Assembly: GCF_900115435.1 (NCBI RefSeq)
Contig: NZ_FOWK01000007.1
Coordinates: 62,001 to 126,000, forward strand
Length of the DNA stretch: 64,000 bases
Source: Prevotella sp. tf2-5
GTDB taxonomy: Bacteria; Bacteroidota; Bacteroidia; Bacteroidales; Bacteroidaceae
Reading direction: 5' to 3'
Below, in pieces: positions 52,634 to 61,531 of this stretch; the first letter of the stretch is position 1; each line of letters begins with the position of its first letter. The position numbers and the translations under genes were made by a program. The notes below the pieces were generated by a model that worked only from the letters and a program-made list of their open reading frames with translations, searched no databases and was not told where the DNA came from.

Positions 52634-54994
52634 CTACCTCTTCAGCAGGTTCAGTTTTTCCGTAGGCTTCATGACATCATGCACCTTAGTCTGCTGAGCC
52701 TTGACCTTAGCAGGCAGCGTCGCCTTGACATCTTGTGAAGAGGCAGCCACGAGGAACTGATACTCACCCTCAGCCACTACCCATGCAGAGGCAGTGTCAT
52801 CGAACGATGCGAGGTCGGCAGCCTTCACACTGAGAGACAGCGTCTCGCTCTCACCCGGTTTCAGGTTCTTGGTCTTAGCATAAGCCTTCAGCTCCTTGGC
52901 AGGCTTATTGGCAGCCTTGTTATCAGGGGCAGAGATGTAAAGTTCCACCACCTCCTTACCCTCACGCTCACCACTATTCTTGACAGTGACGGACACCACA
53001 TAAGCATCACCTTTCTCCGCAATCTTGGCATCAGTGTAATCGAAGGAAGTATAGCTCAAGCCGAAGCCAAAAGGATAGCTGACAGGCACATCGAAGGAGT
53101 CAAAGTAGCGATAGCCCACGTAGACATCCTCCTCATAGTTCGTCCAGTCCACATTCTTCACATTACCACGCTCAACAGTATTCATGAAGTCGAGCTTGGC
53201 AGTCTGATCTACAGGGAAGTTCTTAGAGGAGTAGGCATCGCTGAACTTGACAGGCCATGTCATGGTAAACTTACCCGAGGGCGACTGTTTGCCACTCAGC
53301 ACGTCAACGACACTGTTTCCGCCCTCCTGTCCTGCCTGCCATGCACAGAGGATTGCATCAGGTAGCTGTTTCCACGAATCAGTCTCGATGACACCACCGA
53401 TATTCAGCAGTACCACCACCTGCTTGCCAGCCTTATGATAAGTCTCACAGACCTGTTCCAAGAGTTTGCGCTCAGAGTCGTTCAGGTTAAAGTCAGCCGA
53501 CTTACGGTCAAAGAACTCACCAGATATCCTGCCAATGGTCAGGACGGCGATGTCAGCCTTGGCAGCCTGTGCCTCGAGCTCAGCAGTCGTAAACTGCTTC
53601 TCGGCAGGCAGTCCACTGGGCAGGAAGCGCATCATCATCGCCTTCTGCTTGTCCGTCTTCTCTATCTCAGCAATCTCAGCATCACGTGCTTGACGATAGT
53701 CTTTCCAGAACTGCTCGTAAGCCTTCCTCAAATCGTCAGATACAGCATAGCCGCCATTCTTCATACCGTCGAGCAGCGACACCACATAGGCATGGTTCAC
53801 GTTACCCGAGCCGGTACCACCGGCGATGAACTCATAGGAGGTGTTTCCATAGAGTGCCACCGTCTTGACCTTCTCGGCAAAAGGCAGGGCTTTCTCATTC
53901 TTCATTAATACCATACCCTCGACAGCCGACTGCCGTGTTACTGCAGCATGAGCCTTCAGGTCAGGTTTATTAGAGTACTGATACCCCTGATAGCGAGGAG
54001 TCTTCTCGATAAGGTTGAGGATACGTCCCACATTACGGTCGAGGTCAGCCTCTGCGAGTTTGCCACTCTTCACACCTGCCACGATAGAGTCGTACTGGGC
54101 GACCTTACCCGGCTGTAGCATGTCATTGCCCGCCCACATCTGTACGGCCCCGTCCTTACCACCGAACCAATCGGTCATCACCGTGCCTTCATAGCCCCAC
54201 TCTTCTCGGAGGATTGTCTGTACGAGGTCTTTGCTCTCAGAGGTATAGACCCCATTGATGAAGTTATAGGAAGTCATCACCGTCCAGGGCTTGCTCTCCT
54301 TGATAGCAATCTCGAAACCTTTCAAGTAAATCTCACGAAGGGCACGTTGGGACATCCGGGCGTCATTACCCATACGGTTCGTCTCCTGGTTGTTGGCGGC
54401 AAAGTGCTTGATACTCGTGCCGACATCATTCTTCTGAATACCAATGATATAGGCGGCAGCCGTCTTACCAGCCACGACAGGATCCTCTGAGTAGTATTCG
54501 AAGTTTCGTCCACAGAGCGGGTTACGCATGATATTGAGGGCAGGAGCCAGCAGCACGTCGGCACCATACTCCTTCACCTCCTGTCCCATGGCGACACCTA
54601 CCTCTTCCACGAGTTGCGTGTTCCACGTACATGCCAACAGCGTACCGATAGGGAAATGGGTACAATAATAGGTTGCGGAGTCACCCTCACGGGTGGGGTC
54701 GATACGGAGTCCCGCAGGACCGTCAGCAAGCACGATAGCCGGGATACCGAGAGAGTCGAGCGGATAGGTGGTACCTGCGGCACCAGGTACGAGATTCTTA
54801 GTTGCACCGATCACTGCCTCGTCACCAGAGAAACCTTGCATACCTGTACCGATCACAAAATGAGCCTTGTCCTCGAGTGACATCTTCGTCATCACTTCCT
54901 CCTGGTTGATGGTGTTCTTCGTTGTCTTATCGGCGGAAGTACAGCCAATGACAAGTACTGCCAATCCTAAAACTGGGATTAATTTTTTCATCAT
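52634..54994 (-). CDS. Beta-glucosidase-type glycoside hydrolase (GH3), probable lipoprotein
   Basis: 786 aa. N-terminal MMKKLIPVLGLAVLVIGC with a lipobox (LVIG-C18) suggests lipid attachment. The GH3 (alpha/beta)8 domain holds the nucleophile Asp275 in VMTDWFGG, with RDNPLCGRNFEYYSEDP-like IMRNPLCGRNFEYYSEDP and KHFAANNQETNR; then the C-terminal alpha/beta sandwich (GGVIETDSWKQLPDAILCAW) and the fibronectin-like end (SYPFGFGLSYTSFDYT). It removes terminal beta-linked glucose or xylose from plant oligosaccharides. A -7 box lies at 55028-55021. Substrate unproven. Confidence 0.92.
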   Translation of the reverse strand: MMKKLIPVLGLAVLVIGCTSADKTTKNTINQEEVMTKMSLEDKAHFVIGTGMQGFSGDEAVIGATKNLVPGAAGTTYPLDSLGIPAIVLADGPAGLRIDPTREGDSATYYCTHFPIGTLLACTWNTQLVEEVGVAMGQEVKEYGADVLLAPALNIMRNPLCGRNFEYYSEDPVVAGKTAAAYIIGIQKNDVGTSIKHFAANNQETNRMGNDARMSQRALREIYLKGFEIAIKESKPWTVMTSYNFINGVYTSESKDLVQTILREEWGYEGTVMTDWFGGKDGAVQMWAGNDMLQPGKVAQYDSIVAGVKSGKLAEADLDRNVGRILNLIEKTPRYQGYQYSNKPDLKAHAAVTRQSAVEGMVLMKNEKALPFAEKVKTVALYGNTSYEFIAGGTGSGNVNHAYVVSLLDGMKNGGYAVSDDLRKAYEQFWKDYRQARDAEIAEIEKTDKQKAMMMRFLPSGLPAEKQFTTAELEAQAAKADIAVLTIGRISGEFFDRKSADFNLNDSERKLLEQVCETYHKAGKQVVVLLNIGGVIETDSWKQLPDAILCAWQAGQEGGNSVVDVLSGKQSPSGKFTMTWPVKFSDAYSSKNFPVDQTAKLDFMNTVERGNVKNVDWTNYEEDVYVGYRYFDSFDVPVSYPFGFGLSYTSFDYTDAKIAEKGDAYVVSVTVKNSGEREGKEVVELYISAPDNKAANKPAKELKAYAKTKNLKPGESETLSLSVKAADLASFDDTASAWVVAEGEYQFLVAASSQDVKATLPAKVKAQQTKVHDVMKPTEKLNLLKR

Positions 54995-55020
54995 AAGAAA
55001 TCATTTAGTTATTGATGTTG

Positions 55021-55028
55021 CAAAGATA
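55021..55028 (-). promoter_or_regulatory. Promoter -7 box of the GH3 gene
   Basis: TATCTTTG on the minus strand, 26 nt before the start codon; no clear -33 box is visible in the A/T-rich sequence. Confidence 0.5.
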
Positions 55029-55094
55029 TAAAAATAATCTATATCCTTACACTTTATATATGTTAATAATTAACAATCCACAGAGACCCGGGCA

Positions 55095-55128
55095 TAAAAA
55101 AACGCAAGTGTTTATTCAACAACTTGCG
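55095..55128 (-). terminator. Terminator of the tRNA-Gln transcript
   Basis: CGCAAGT (55103-55109) and ACTTGCG (55122-55128) form a 7-bp stem, and on the minus strand a run of seven T follows. It sits 10 nt beyond the tRNA. Confidence 0.75.
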
Positions 55129-55138
55129 AATTTATGAG

Positions 55139-55209
55139 TTGGGGTACTCGGACTCGAACCAAGAATGACAGGACCAGAATCTGTAGTGTTACCATTACAC
55201 CATACCCCA
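55139..55209 (-). tRNA. tRNA-Gln (anticodon CUG)
   Basis: The minus strand folds as a tRNA: acceptor TGGGGTA pairs with TACCCCA, D arm GTGT-AATGGTA-ACAC, anticodon loop TTCTGGT giving CUG, and T arm CTTGG-TTCGAGT-CCGAG. The first acceptor pair U1-A72 is typical of Gln tRNA. The anticodon stem has one A-C mismatch at its base. No CCA is encoded; a terminator follows. Confidence 0.9.
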
Positions 55210-55268
55210 ATCTTTTTCGATTGCGGGTGCAAAGGTACTGCTTTTTTCGGAATGCGCAAAAATTTTGG

Positions 55269-56039
55269 CTACTTTTTTTGCTTCCGACGTGAAATTTGTT
55301 TCTTTTTCTCTGGTTTTGGAGCCGGAGCAAACGGGTTTTTCGTGATGGTGGCACGTAAGATACGGATATCCGTCAAGGGGCGGTCATTCTTATCCGTAGC
55401 CACCTGCTGGATGCGTTCGACGATATCCAAGCCCTCAATGACCTCCCCAAAGACAGTATATTGTCCATCCAGGTGAGGGGTACCTCCCATCCTCTTATAC
55501 ACCTCAGCCATCTCCGGTGTTATCTTAACGGTGCCCTGTGTCAACGTATCGAGACGTTCCTGCACCTTGGCAAGACGGGCATCGTCCCATTGTTTTCCCC
55601 ACACGATATAGAACTGGCAAGCACCAGAACGGCGCCCGGGGTTGACCTTATCCCCCTCACGGGCGGCAGCCACGGCGCCACGTCTGTGGAACAACTGCGG
55701 CAGACGGAACTCCGCCTCTGTGGTATAGTCGAGCTCACCCGTCCCTAGCAGTGCACCCGGTTTCGCATACTTGCTGTTCAAGTCGCCGCTCTGCACCATG
55801 AAATCCTTGATCACCCGATGGAACAGCAACGAGTCATAGAGTTGCATGCCCACCACCTTCAGGAAATTATCACGATGTAAGGGAGTCTCATTATACAAGG
55901 CGATACGGATATTCCCCTCCGTGGTCTCCAACAAGACCTCGGCACGCTCCTGTGCAAAGACAGGAGAAGTCATTAATAACACGAGGGACAGCAGGCATCC
56001 CCGGAATGTTGTCATAGCAGTTTTTCTCATCATCTTCAT
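55269..56039 (-). CDS. Secreted peptidyl-prolyl isomerase (cyclophilin)
   Basis: Start placed at the ATG at 56039 (MKMMRKTAMTTFRGC); 5 residues upstream, at 56054, is a TTG inside the -7 box and cannot be the start. 256 aa with a signal segment ending in PVFAQE. Cyclophilin motifs FHRVIKDFMVQSGD, GACQFYIVWG and FGEVIEGLDIVERI are present, with a loop AAAREGDKVNPGRRSGA. It catalyses prolyl cis-trans isomerisation in the periplasm. The tail is Lys-rich (RRKQKK). Confidence 0.9.
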   Translation of the reverse strand: MKMMRKTAMTTFRGCLLSLVLLMTSPVFAQERAEVLLETTEGNIRIALYNETPLHRDNFLKVVGMQLYDSLLFHRVIKDFMVQSGDLNSKYAKPGALLGTGELDYTTEAEFRLPQLFHRRGAVAAAREGDKVNPGRRSGACQFYIVWGKQWDDARLAKVQERLDTLTQGTVKITPEMAEVYKRMGGTPHLDGQYTVFGEVIEGLDIVERIQQVATDKNDRPLTDIRILRATITKNPFAPAPKPEKKKQISRRKQKK

Positions 56040-56051
56040 TGTTTTCGTCTG

Positions 56052-56110
56052 CAAAGATAAAGAAAAAATTTGTTTTCCTTTGGTTTTTCGTCCGATTTAC
56101 ACTACCTTTG
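56052..56110. promoter_or_regulatory. Divergent -7 boxes of the cyclophilin and rsfS genes
   Basis: TATCTTTG on the minus strand (56059-56052) and TACCTTTG on the plus strand (56103-56110) give back-to-back promoters. The plus box lies 29 nt before the rsfS start. Confidence 0.65.
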
Positions 56111-56138
56111 CAACTCAATAACACATTATATATAATTA

Positions 56139-56498
56139 ATGGAAACATCAACACAGCTGGTTGACACCATCATAAAAGGAATACAAGAAAAGAAAGGATC
56201 GCAGATTGTCACCGTTGACCTGAAGGGTATCGAGGGGGCTATCTGCCACTATTTTATTATATGTCAGGGGAACTCCCCCTCCCAGGTAGAGGCGATCACA
56301 GAGTCGATCGGCGAGTTTGCCCGCAAGGAGCTCCAGGAGAAACCGACGGCAGTTGCCGGACTAGAGAACGCCCAGTGGGTGGCGATGGACTATACCGACG
56401 TGATGGTACATATTTTCCTCCCTGACGTACGAGCATACTACGATTTAGAACATTTATGGGAAGACGCGTCACTGACCAATATTCCCGATTTAGATTAA
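56139..56498 (+). CDS. rsfS: Ribosome silencing factor RsfS
   Basis: 119 aa with the Iojap family pattern: GIQEKKGSQIVTVDLKGIEG, ICHYFIICQGNSPSQVEAI, then EKPTAVAGLENAQWVAMDYTDVMVHIF. RsfS binds uL14 and stops subunit joining when nutrients are low. It is first in an operon with ftsH (18 bp) and cdsA, the usual Bacteroidetes arrangement. Confidence 0.94.
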   Translation: METSTQLVDTIIKGIQEKKGSQIVTVDLKGIEGAICHYFIICQGNSPSQVEAITESIGEFARKELQEKPTAVAGLENAQWVAMDYTDVMVHIFLPDVRAYYDLEHLWEDASLTNIPDLD

Positions 56499-56515
56499 AG
56501 AAAAATAGAGATTGA

Positions 56516-58552
56516 ATGGATAAGCAGTCGAATAACGAGCCTAAGATGAATATGCCCAAGTTCAATATGAACTGGATATACATGGTGGCTATCATTGCCA
56601 TCGTCGTACTTTATTTCACCAATGGCAACGAGAACTCAAGTGTGCAGACCACCACATCGTATAGTAACTTCAAGACATGGGTCATGAAAGGCTATGCCTC
56701 GAAGATTGTGGTCAACAAGAACACGAATACCCTGCAGATGTATGTCAAGCCAGAGCATATCCGTGATGTGTTCCACCAAGGAGTGAAGGCGACAGGCAAA
56801 GAACCTACGGTATCTGTGGAGTTTGGCTCCGTAGACCAGGTGGAGCAGTTTGTCAACCAGGCACGCGACCTGAAGAAATTCAGTGGCGAGCTGTCGTTTG
56901 ACAACCAACGGGAGAGTGAGTTCTTCAACTCCATCGTCATGAACGTGCTGTTCTTCGCAGGTATCATCTTTGTCTGGATGTTCATCATGCGCCGTATGGG
57001 AGGCGGAGGCATTGGAGGTCGCGGAGGTATCTTCAGCGTCGGCAAGTCAAAGGCACAGATGTATGAGAAAGGCGGTTCCTTGGGAATCACCTTCAAGGAC
57101 GTAGCCGGTCAGGCTGGTGCCAAGCAGGAGATGCAGGAAATCGTGGACTTCCTGAAGAACCCCCAGAAATACACCGAACTAGGAGGTAAGATTCCCAAGG
57201 GAGCCTTGCTGGTCGGTCCTCCGGGAACAGGTAAGACCCTTCTTGCCAAGGCTGTTGCCGGTGAGGCTGGTGTTCCCTTCTTCTCGATGAGTGGTTCCGA
57301 CTTCGTGGAGATGTTCGTGGGTGTGGGAGCCAGTCGTGTCCGCGACCTGTTCCAGCAGGCGAAGTCGAAAGCCCCCTGCATCATCTTCATCGATGAGATT
57401 GACGCAGTAGGACGTGCCCGTTCGAAGAATCCCGCCATGGGAGGTAATGACGAGCGTGAGAACACCCTGAACGCCCTATTGACGGAGATGGACGGTTTTG
57501 GTACGAACAGTGGTATCATCACCCTTGCCGCCACCAACCGTGCCGACATGCTGGACTCCGCCCTGATGCGTGCTGGTCGTTTCGACCGCCAGATACATGT
57601 TGACATGCCCGATCTCAACGAGCGTAAGGAGATTTTCCAAGTACACCTGAAGCCCCTGAAACTCGATGAGAATCTGGATATTGACTTCCTGGCTCGTCAG
57701 ACCCCTGGTTTCTCTGGTGCGGATATCGCTAACGTATGTAATGAGGCAGCACTGATTGCGGCTCGCCATAACCGTCCCAAAGTAGGTAAGCAAGACTTCC
57801 TTGATGCTGTAGACCGTATCATTGGAGGTCTGGAGAAGAAGACGAAGGTGATGACGGAGGCTGAGAAACGCTCGATAGCGATCCATGAGGCCGGTCATGC
57901 CACCATCTCGTGGTTTACGGAGTTTGCCAACCCCCTCGTGAAAGTCAGCATCGTACCTCGCGGACAGGCACTAGGTGCCGCCTGGTATCTGCCAGAGGAG
58001 CGTGTACTGCAGACAAAAGAGGCCATGCTCGACGAGATGTGTTCTCTCTTAGGTGGTCGTGCCGCTGAGGAGCTGTTTGTGGGACAGATCTCCACTGGTG
58101 CCATGAACGACTTAGAGCGTACCACCAAACAGGCATACGGTATGATCGCTTATGCTGGTATGAGTGACAAGTTACCTAATATCTGCTATTACAATAATAG
58201 CGAGTACTCATTCCAGAAGCCCTATTCTGAGACGACGGCGAAGGTGATGGACGACGAAGTGCTGAAGATGATCAACGAACAATATGAGCGTGCCAAGAAG
58301 ATCCTGACAGAGCACAAAGAGGGGCATGCCCGTCTTGCCCAATTGTTGATTGATCGTGAGGTTATCTTCGCCGATGATGTCGAGGAAATCTTCGGCAAGC
58401 GTCCCTGGACCAGTCGTGCCGAGGAACTGTTAGAGGCTCAGCAGCGTGCTGAGGCAGAGCGTATGGCTGAGGAAAGAGCCAAGGAACTAGGATTAATCTC
58501 GGAGAACTCAGAGAACTCAGAGAACTCGGAGAACTCGGAAAATCAAAAATAA
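56516..58552 (+). CDS. ftsH: ATP-dependent zinc metalloprotease FtsH
   Basis: 678 aa: two membrane helices (about 15-35 and 140-160) flanking a periplasmic domain, AAA domain with Walker A GPPGTGKT and Walker B IIFIDEIDAVG and the arginine-finger region, then the zinc site HEAGH and a C-terminal helix. It degrades misfolded and regulatory membrane and soluble proteins. The C-terminal tail is a nine-bp repeat, five ENS units (58501-58545), then NQK. It lies between rsfS and cdsA. Confidence 0.96.
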   Translation: MDKQSNNEPKMNMPKFNMNWIYMVAIIAIVVLYFTNGNENSSVQTTTSYSNFKTWVMKGYASKIVVNKNTNTLQMYVKPEHIRDVFHQGVKATGKEPTVSVEFGSVDQVEQFVNQARDLKKFSGELSFDNQRESEFFNSIVMNVLFFAGIIFVWMFIMRRMGGGGIGGRGGIFSVGKSKAQMYEKGGSLGITFKDVAGQAGAKQEMQEIVDFLKNPQKYTELGGKIPKGALLVGPPGTGKTLLAKAVAGEAGVPFFSMSGSDFVEMFVGVGASRVRDLFQQAKSKAPCIIFIDEIDAVGRARSKNPAMGGNDERENTLNALLTEMDGFGTNSGIITLAATNRADMLDSALMRAGRFDRQIHVDMPDLNERKEIFQVHLKPLKLDENLDIDFLARQTPGFSGADIANVCNEAALIAARHNRPKVGKQDFLDAVDRIIGGLEKKTKVMTEAEKRSIAIHEAGHATISWFTEFANPLVKVSIVPRGQALGAAWYLPEERVLQTKEAMLDEMCSLLGGRAAEELFVGQISTGAMNDLERTTKQAYGMIAYAGMSDKLPNICYYNNSEYSFQKPYSETTAKVMDDEVLKMINEQYERAKKILTEHKEGHARLAQLLIDREVIFADDVEEIFGKRPWTSRAEELLEAQQRAEAERMAEERAKELGLISENSENSENSENSENQK

Positions 58553-58556
58553 GCTT

Positions 58557-59444
58557 ATGAATAACTTCATCGTCAGAACTATTACTGGCATCATCTTCGT
58601 GGCAGCCATCGTAGCAAGCTTCCTTCGACCAGAGGCGATGGTACTGTTGTTTGCCATTGTCACAGGACTTACTGTCTGGGAATTTACCGGACTCGTCAAC
58701 GAGCGTCCTGGAGTGACTGTCAACCGTTTCATCTGCACAGTGGCAGGTGTCTATTTCTTCTTCGCCATGACTTACTATTGTAGTGACATCTATGGCGGGG
58801 CTGCGAAATCAGTGGTGTTTATCCCCTATCTCGTGACGGTGATCTATCTGCTGGTAGCAGAGCTGTATATGAAACAGGAGGACCCTATCAACGACTGGGC
58901 TTACACCATGCTCTCACAGATGTATATCGCCCTCCCCTTCTCGTTACTGAACGTGCTGGCGTTTACGGCATCACCAGAGGGACTGGTCTTATTCAACCCC
59001 ATCCTGCCCCTGTCGGTATTCATCTTCCTATGGATGAACGACACAGGAGCCTACTGCATTGGCTCTCTGCTGGGCAGACATAAGCTCTTCCCCCGTATCT
59101 CCCCAGGGAAATCATGGGAAGGCAGTATCGGCGGGGCTGTCGTAGTCCTCGCTGTCGCCTACCTCCTGTATGTCTTCGACAGCGGACAGCTCTCTTACCT
59201 CGCTGACGCAGGATTCAGGAGTAGTGGCATGCTCACCCTAGAGCAATGGCTAGGACTGGGCTTGGTCGTTGTTGTCTTCGGCACATGGGGCGACTTGGTG
59301 GAGAGTATCTTCAAGCGCACCCTCGGCATCAAGGACTCTGGCAGTATCCTGCCAGGTCATGGGGGTATGCTCGACCGTTTTGACTCTTCCCTGCTTGCCA
59401 TCCCTGCCGCCGTCATATACTTATACACGATATCCTTATTTTAA
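58557..59444 (+). CDS. cdsA: Phosphatidate cytidylyltransferase
   Basis: 295 aa, with about eight membrane helices. The CDP-alcohol signature region near the end (FGTWGDLVESIFKRTLGIKDSG, LPGHGGMLDRFDSSL) matches the CdsA family S-x-x-K-R-x4-K-D-x-x-x-x-x-P-G-H-G-G-x-x-D-R-x-D pattern. It makes CDP-diacylglycerol from phosphatidate and CTP, the branch point of phospholipid synthesis. It starts 4 bp after ftsH. Confidence 0.95.
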   Translation: MNNFIVRTITGIIFVAAIVASFLRPEAMVLLFAIVTGLTVWEFTGLVNERPGVTVNRFICTVAGVYFFFAMTYYCSDIYGGAAKSVVFIPYLVTVIYLLVAELYMKQEDPINDWAYTMLSQMYIALPFSLLNVLAFTASPEGLVLFNPILPLSVFIFLWMNDTGAYCIGSLLGRHKLFPRISPGKSWEGSIGGAVVVLAVAYLLYVFDSGQLSYLADAGFRSSGMLTLEQWLGLGLVVVVFGTWGDLVESIFKRTLGIKDSGSILPGHGGMLDRFDSSLLAIPAAVIYLYTISLF

Positions 59445-59449
59445 CTGAT

Positions 59450-60400
59450 ATGAAGAAGCTATTAACTATTATCCTGATGCTATGTGCCATCAGCGCACAT
59501 GCCCAAGACCCTGTCAAGAAATGGGGACAGTTACAAGTAAAGGGTTCACAACTGTGTGACCAGAATGGGAGACCCGTTATCCTCCGTGGTGTCAGTTTCG
59601 GATGGCATAACATCTGGCCTCGTTTCTATAACAAAAAGGCTGTCAAAACGCTGAAAGAAGACTGGAACGCCAGTGTTGTCCGTGCGGCAATGGGTATTAT
59701 GATTGAGGACAACTACTTGGAGAATCCCACCTTTGCCAAGCAATGTATGACCAATGTCATCGAGGCCGCCATCAAGAATAACGTGTATGTCATCATCGAC
59801 TGGCATAGCCACCACATGCAGACCGCTGAGGCGAAGAAGTTCTTTGGCGAGATGGCACAGAAATACGGCAAGTATCCCCATATCATCTATGAGATATACA
59901 ACGAGCCTGTGGAGGACACCTGGGCTGACCTGAAGAAATACGCTGCAGAGGTGATTGGCGAGATCCGCAAGTACGACCCGGACAATATCGTACTGGTAGG
60001 CTGTCCCCACTGGGATCAGGATATCCACCTCGTGGCAGAGAGTCCATTGACTGGTTTTAAGAATATCATGTACACCGTTCATTTCTATGCTGCCACCCAT
60101 GGTGACTATCTGCGTGACCGCATGGAGGACGCTGTCAAGAAGGGCATCCCCGTATTCATTTCCGAGAGTGGTGCCACAGAAGCGTCTGGCGACGGTAAGA
60201 TCGACCCTGAGAGTGAAGAAAAATGGATACAACTGTGTGAGCGCTTAGGAGTAAGCTGGATCTGCTGGTCTATCAGCGACAAGAACGAGAGTTGCTCGAT
60301 GCTCCTGCCCCGTGCCACTGCCACAGGTCCCTGGCCTGACGATGTCATCAAGGTGTACGGCAAACTCGTCAAGAATTTACTGAGGAAATACAATAAGTAA
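59450..60400 (+). CDS. Endoglucanase-type glycoside hydrolase (GH5)
   Basis: 316 aa with a signal peptide (MKKLLTIILMLCAISAHAQ). The GH5 landmarks are IIDWHSHH, YEIYNEPVEDTW (acid/base Glu152) and FISESGA (nucleophile Glu239), with HFYAATHG before the latter. It cleaves internal beta-1,4 glucosidic (or mannosidic) bonds; substrate uncertain. Starts 5 bp after cdsA and ends 4 bp before the next gene, so it rides on the rsfS-ftsH-cdsA operon. Confidence 0.9.
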   Translation: MKKLLTIILMLCAISAHAQDPVKKWGQLQVKGSQLCDQNGRPVILRGVSFGWHNIWPRFYNKKAVKTLKEDWNASVVRAAMGIMIEDNYLENPTFAKQCMTNVIEAAIKNNVYVIIDWHSHHMQTAEAKKFFGEMAQKYGKYPHIIYEIYNEPVEDTWADLKKYAAEVIGEIRKYDPDNIVLVGCPHWDQDIHLVAESPLTGFKNIMYTVHFYAATHGDYLRDRMEDAVKKGIPVFISESGATEASGDGKIDPESEEKWIQLCERLGVSWICWSISDKNESCSMLLPRATATGPWPDDVIKVYGKLVKNLLRKYNK

Positions 60401-60404
60401 AAAG

Positions 60405-60968
60405 ATGAAGAAGTTTCTGATAATTGTCATCGTCATCGTTGCCGTGGTAGCGATGGCAAAAACCGTCCCGGACAAGAAAGCGCATAAGAAGGCGATGATG
60501 GAGGCTGTGAAGGAGTATGTCGATGAGGAAGCTACTAACCGGATGGGTGACAATGTACTGACAGACTTGGGAAAAGGTATTGTCAACAAAACCGTTGAGG
60601 TGGCCCTGAACTCGAAACTGGAGGTGGACAACTACCTCATCTGCAACACCACACATGTGAAAATGGGTGATGAGACAAAGGTCCTGTCTTTTGGAATCCT
60701 CGGTCATGTCTTTACCTTTGACAAACAGATGCTGCGAGAAGCCTTAGAAGCCTCCACCAAGGAAAAGGCTGAGAAAAAGAGTGAGCGCAAAGCCGCCAAA
60801 GAAGCTGCAAAAGAAGCTCGAAAGATGGAGAAGCAGTTAAAGAAGGAAGAGCGCAAACGTGAGAAAGAGGCTCGCAAGGAAGAGAAGCGGAAAAAGAAAG
60901 AAGCCCGTAAGAAACAGAAAGCTATCAACAAGAGTATTAAGAAACTCAAGAAGAAACTCACCAACTAG
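60405..60968 (+). CDS. Membrane-anchored Lys/Glu-rich protein (DUF4359-like), 187 aa
   Basis: A short N-terminal membrane helix or signal (MKKFLIIVIVIVAVVAMA) is followed by a small domain (residues ~25-110, with GDNVLTDLGKGIVNKTVEVAL and LICNTTHVKMGDETKVLSFGILGHVFTF) and a long charged coiled helix of Lys/Glu/Ala (about 120-187). The middle resembles DUF4359. Function unknown. It follows the GH5 gene by 4 bp and ends at a terminator. Confidence 0.6.
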   Translation: MKKFLIIVIVIVAVVAMAKTVPDKKAHKKAMMEAVKEYVDEEATNRMGDNVLTDLGKGIVNKTVEVALNSKLEVDNYLICNTTHVKMGDETKVLSFGILGHVFTFDKQMLREALEASTKEKAEKKSERKAAKEAAKEARKMEKQLKKEERKREKEARKEEKRKKKEARKKQKAINKSIKKLKKKLTN

Positions 60969-60975
60969 AAAAACA

Positions 60976-61005
60976 AAGAGGAAGCTCATGCTTCCTCTTC
61001 ATTTT
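60976..61005. terminator. Terminator after the DUF4359-like gene
   Basis: AGAGGAAGC (60977-60985), loop TCAT, GCTTCCTCT (60990-60998) with T residues beyond. It lies between convergent genes and may stop both. Confidence 0.8.
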
Positions 61006-61011
61006 TCCCTT

Positions 61012-61506
61012 TCACTCTTTCACATCCACCTGTTCCCGCCATGGAGCGAAGAACCGTTCGATGGCAGCATAGGCAGCCTCAGCCTCTGGTTTGATCTCAT
61101 GTCCAGACCAGACAGCATTGATATGTGTACCAGAGGCATATTCCATATAGATGCGATAGGCGGCTCCACCTTCCAACTGCTCATCATGCTGATACCCATC
61201 AAGCTGATAGACTTTCAGGTCGGCAAGCAGTTGCTGCATACGCTCAACATCCTGTTCTTTGACATCGAATGTCTTATTGACAGCATCCCTATAGTGGCAT
61301 TTGTTATACAGACTGACCACCACCTGAGGACGTTTACCTATATCTGCTATCAACTCACAATAGCTCTTACCCAGACCAGCATGACGGTCACAGGCGTAAC
61401 TGCAATAGATTAACTTTCCCTTGGGAGCCTCATTGTCTTGTGCAAGACTACTCATACAATTCATCAACAAAGCACCAACGATGAAAATTATTATGCGGAT
61501 ATTCAT
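61012..61506 (-). CDS. Secreted hypothetical protein, 164 aa
   Basis: Signal peptide MNIRIIIFIVGALLMNCMSSLAQ. The mature protein has a Cys pair early (YCSYACDRHAG) and KCHYRDA, so a disulfide is possible, and an acidic middle helix (DVKEQDVERMQQLLADL). No known domain is recognised. Follows the DUF5020 gene (26 bp) on the same strand. Periplasmic by its signal. Confidence 0.6.
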   Translation of the reverse strand: MNIRIIIFIVGALLMNCMSSLAQDNEAPKGKLIYCSYACDRHAGLGKSYCELIADIGKRPQVVVSLYNKCHYRDAVNKTFDVKEQDVERMQQLLADLKVYQLDGYQHDEQLEGGAAYRIYMEYASGTHINAVWSGHEIKPEAEAAYAAIERFFAPWREQVDVKE

Positions 61507-61531
61507 TCTGGGAATATTTGTAAATCCATAT

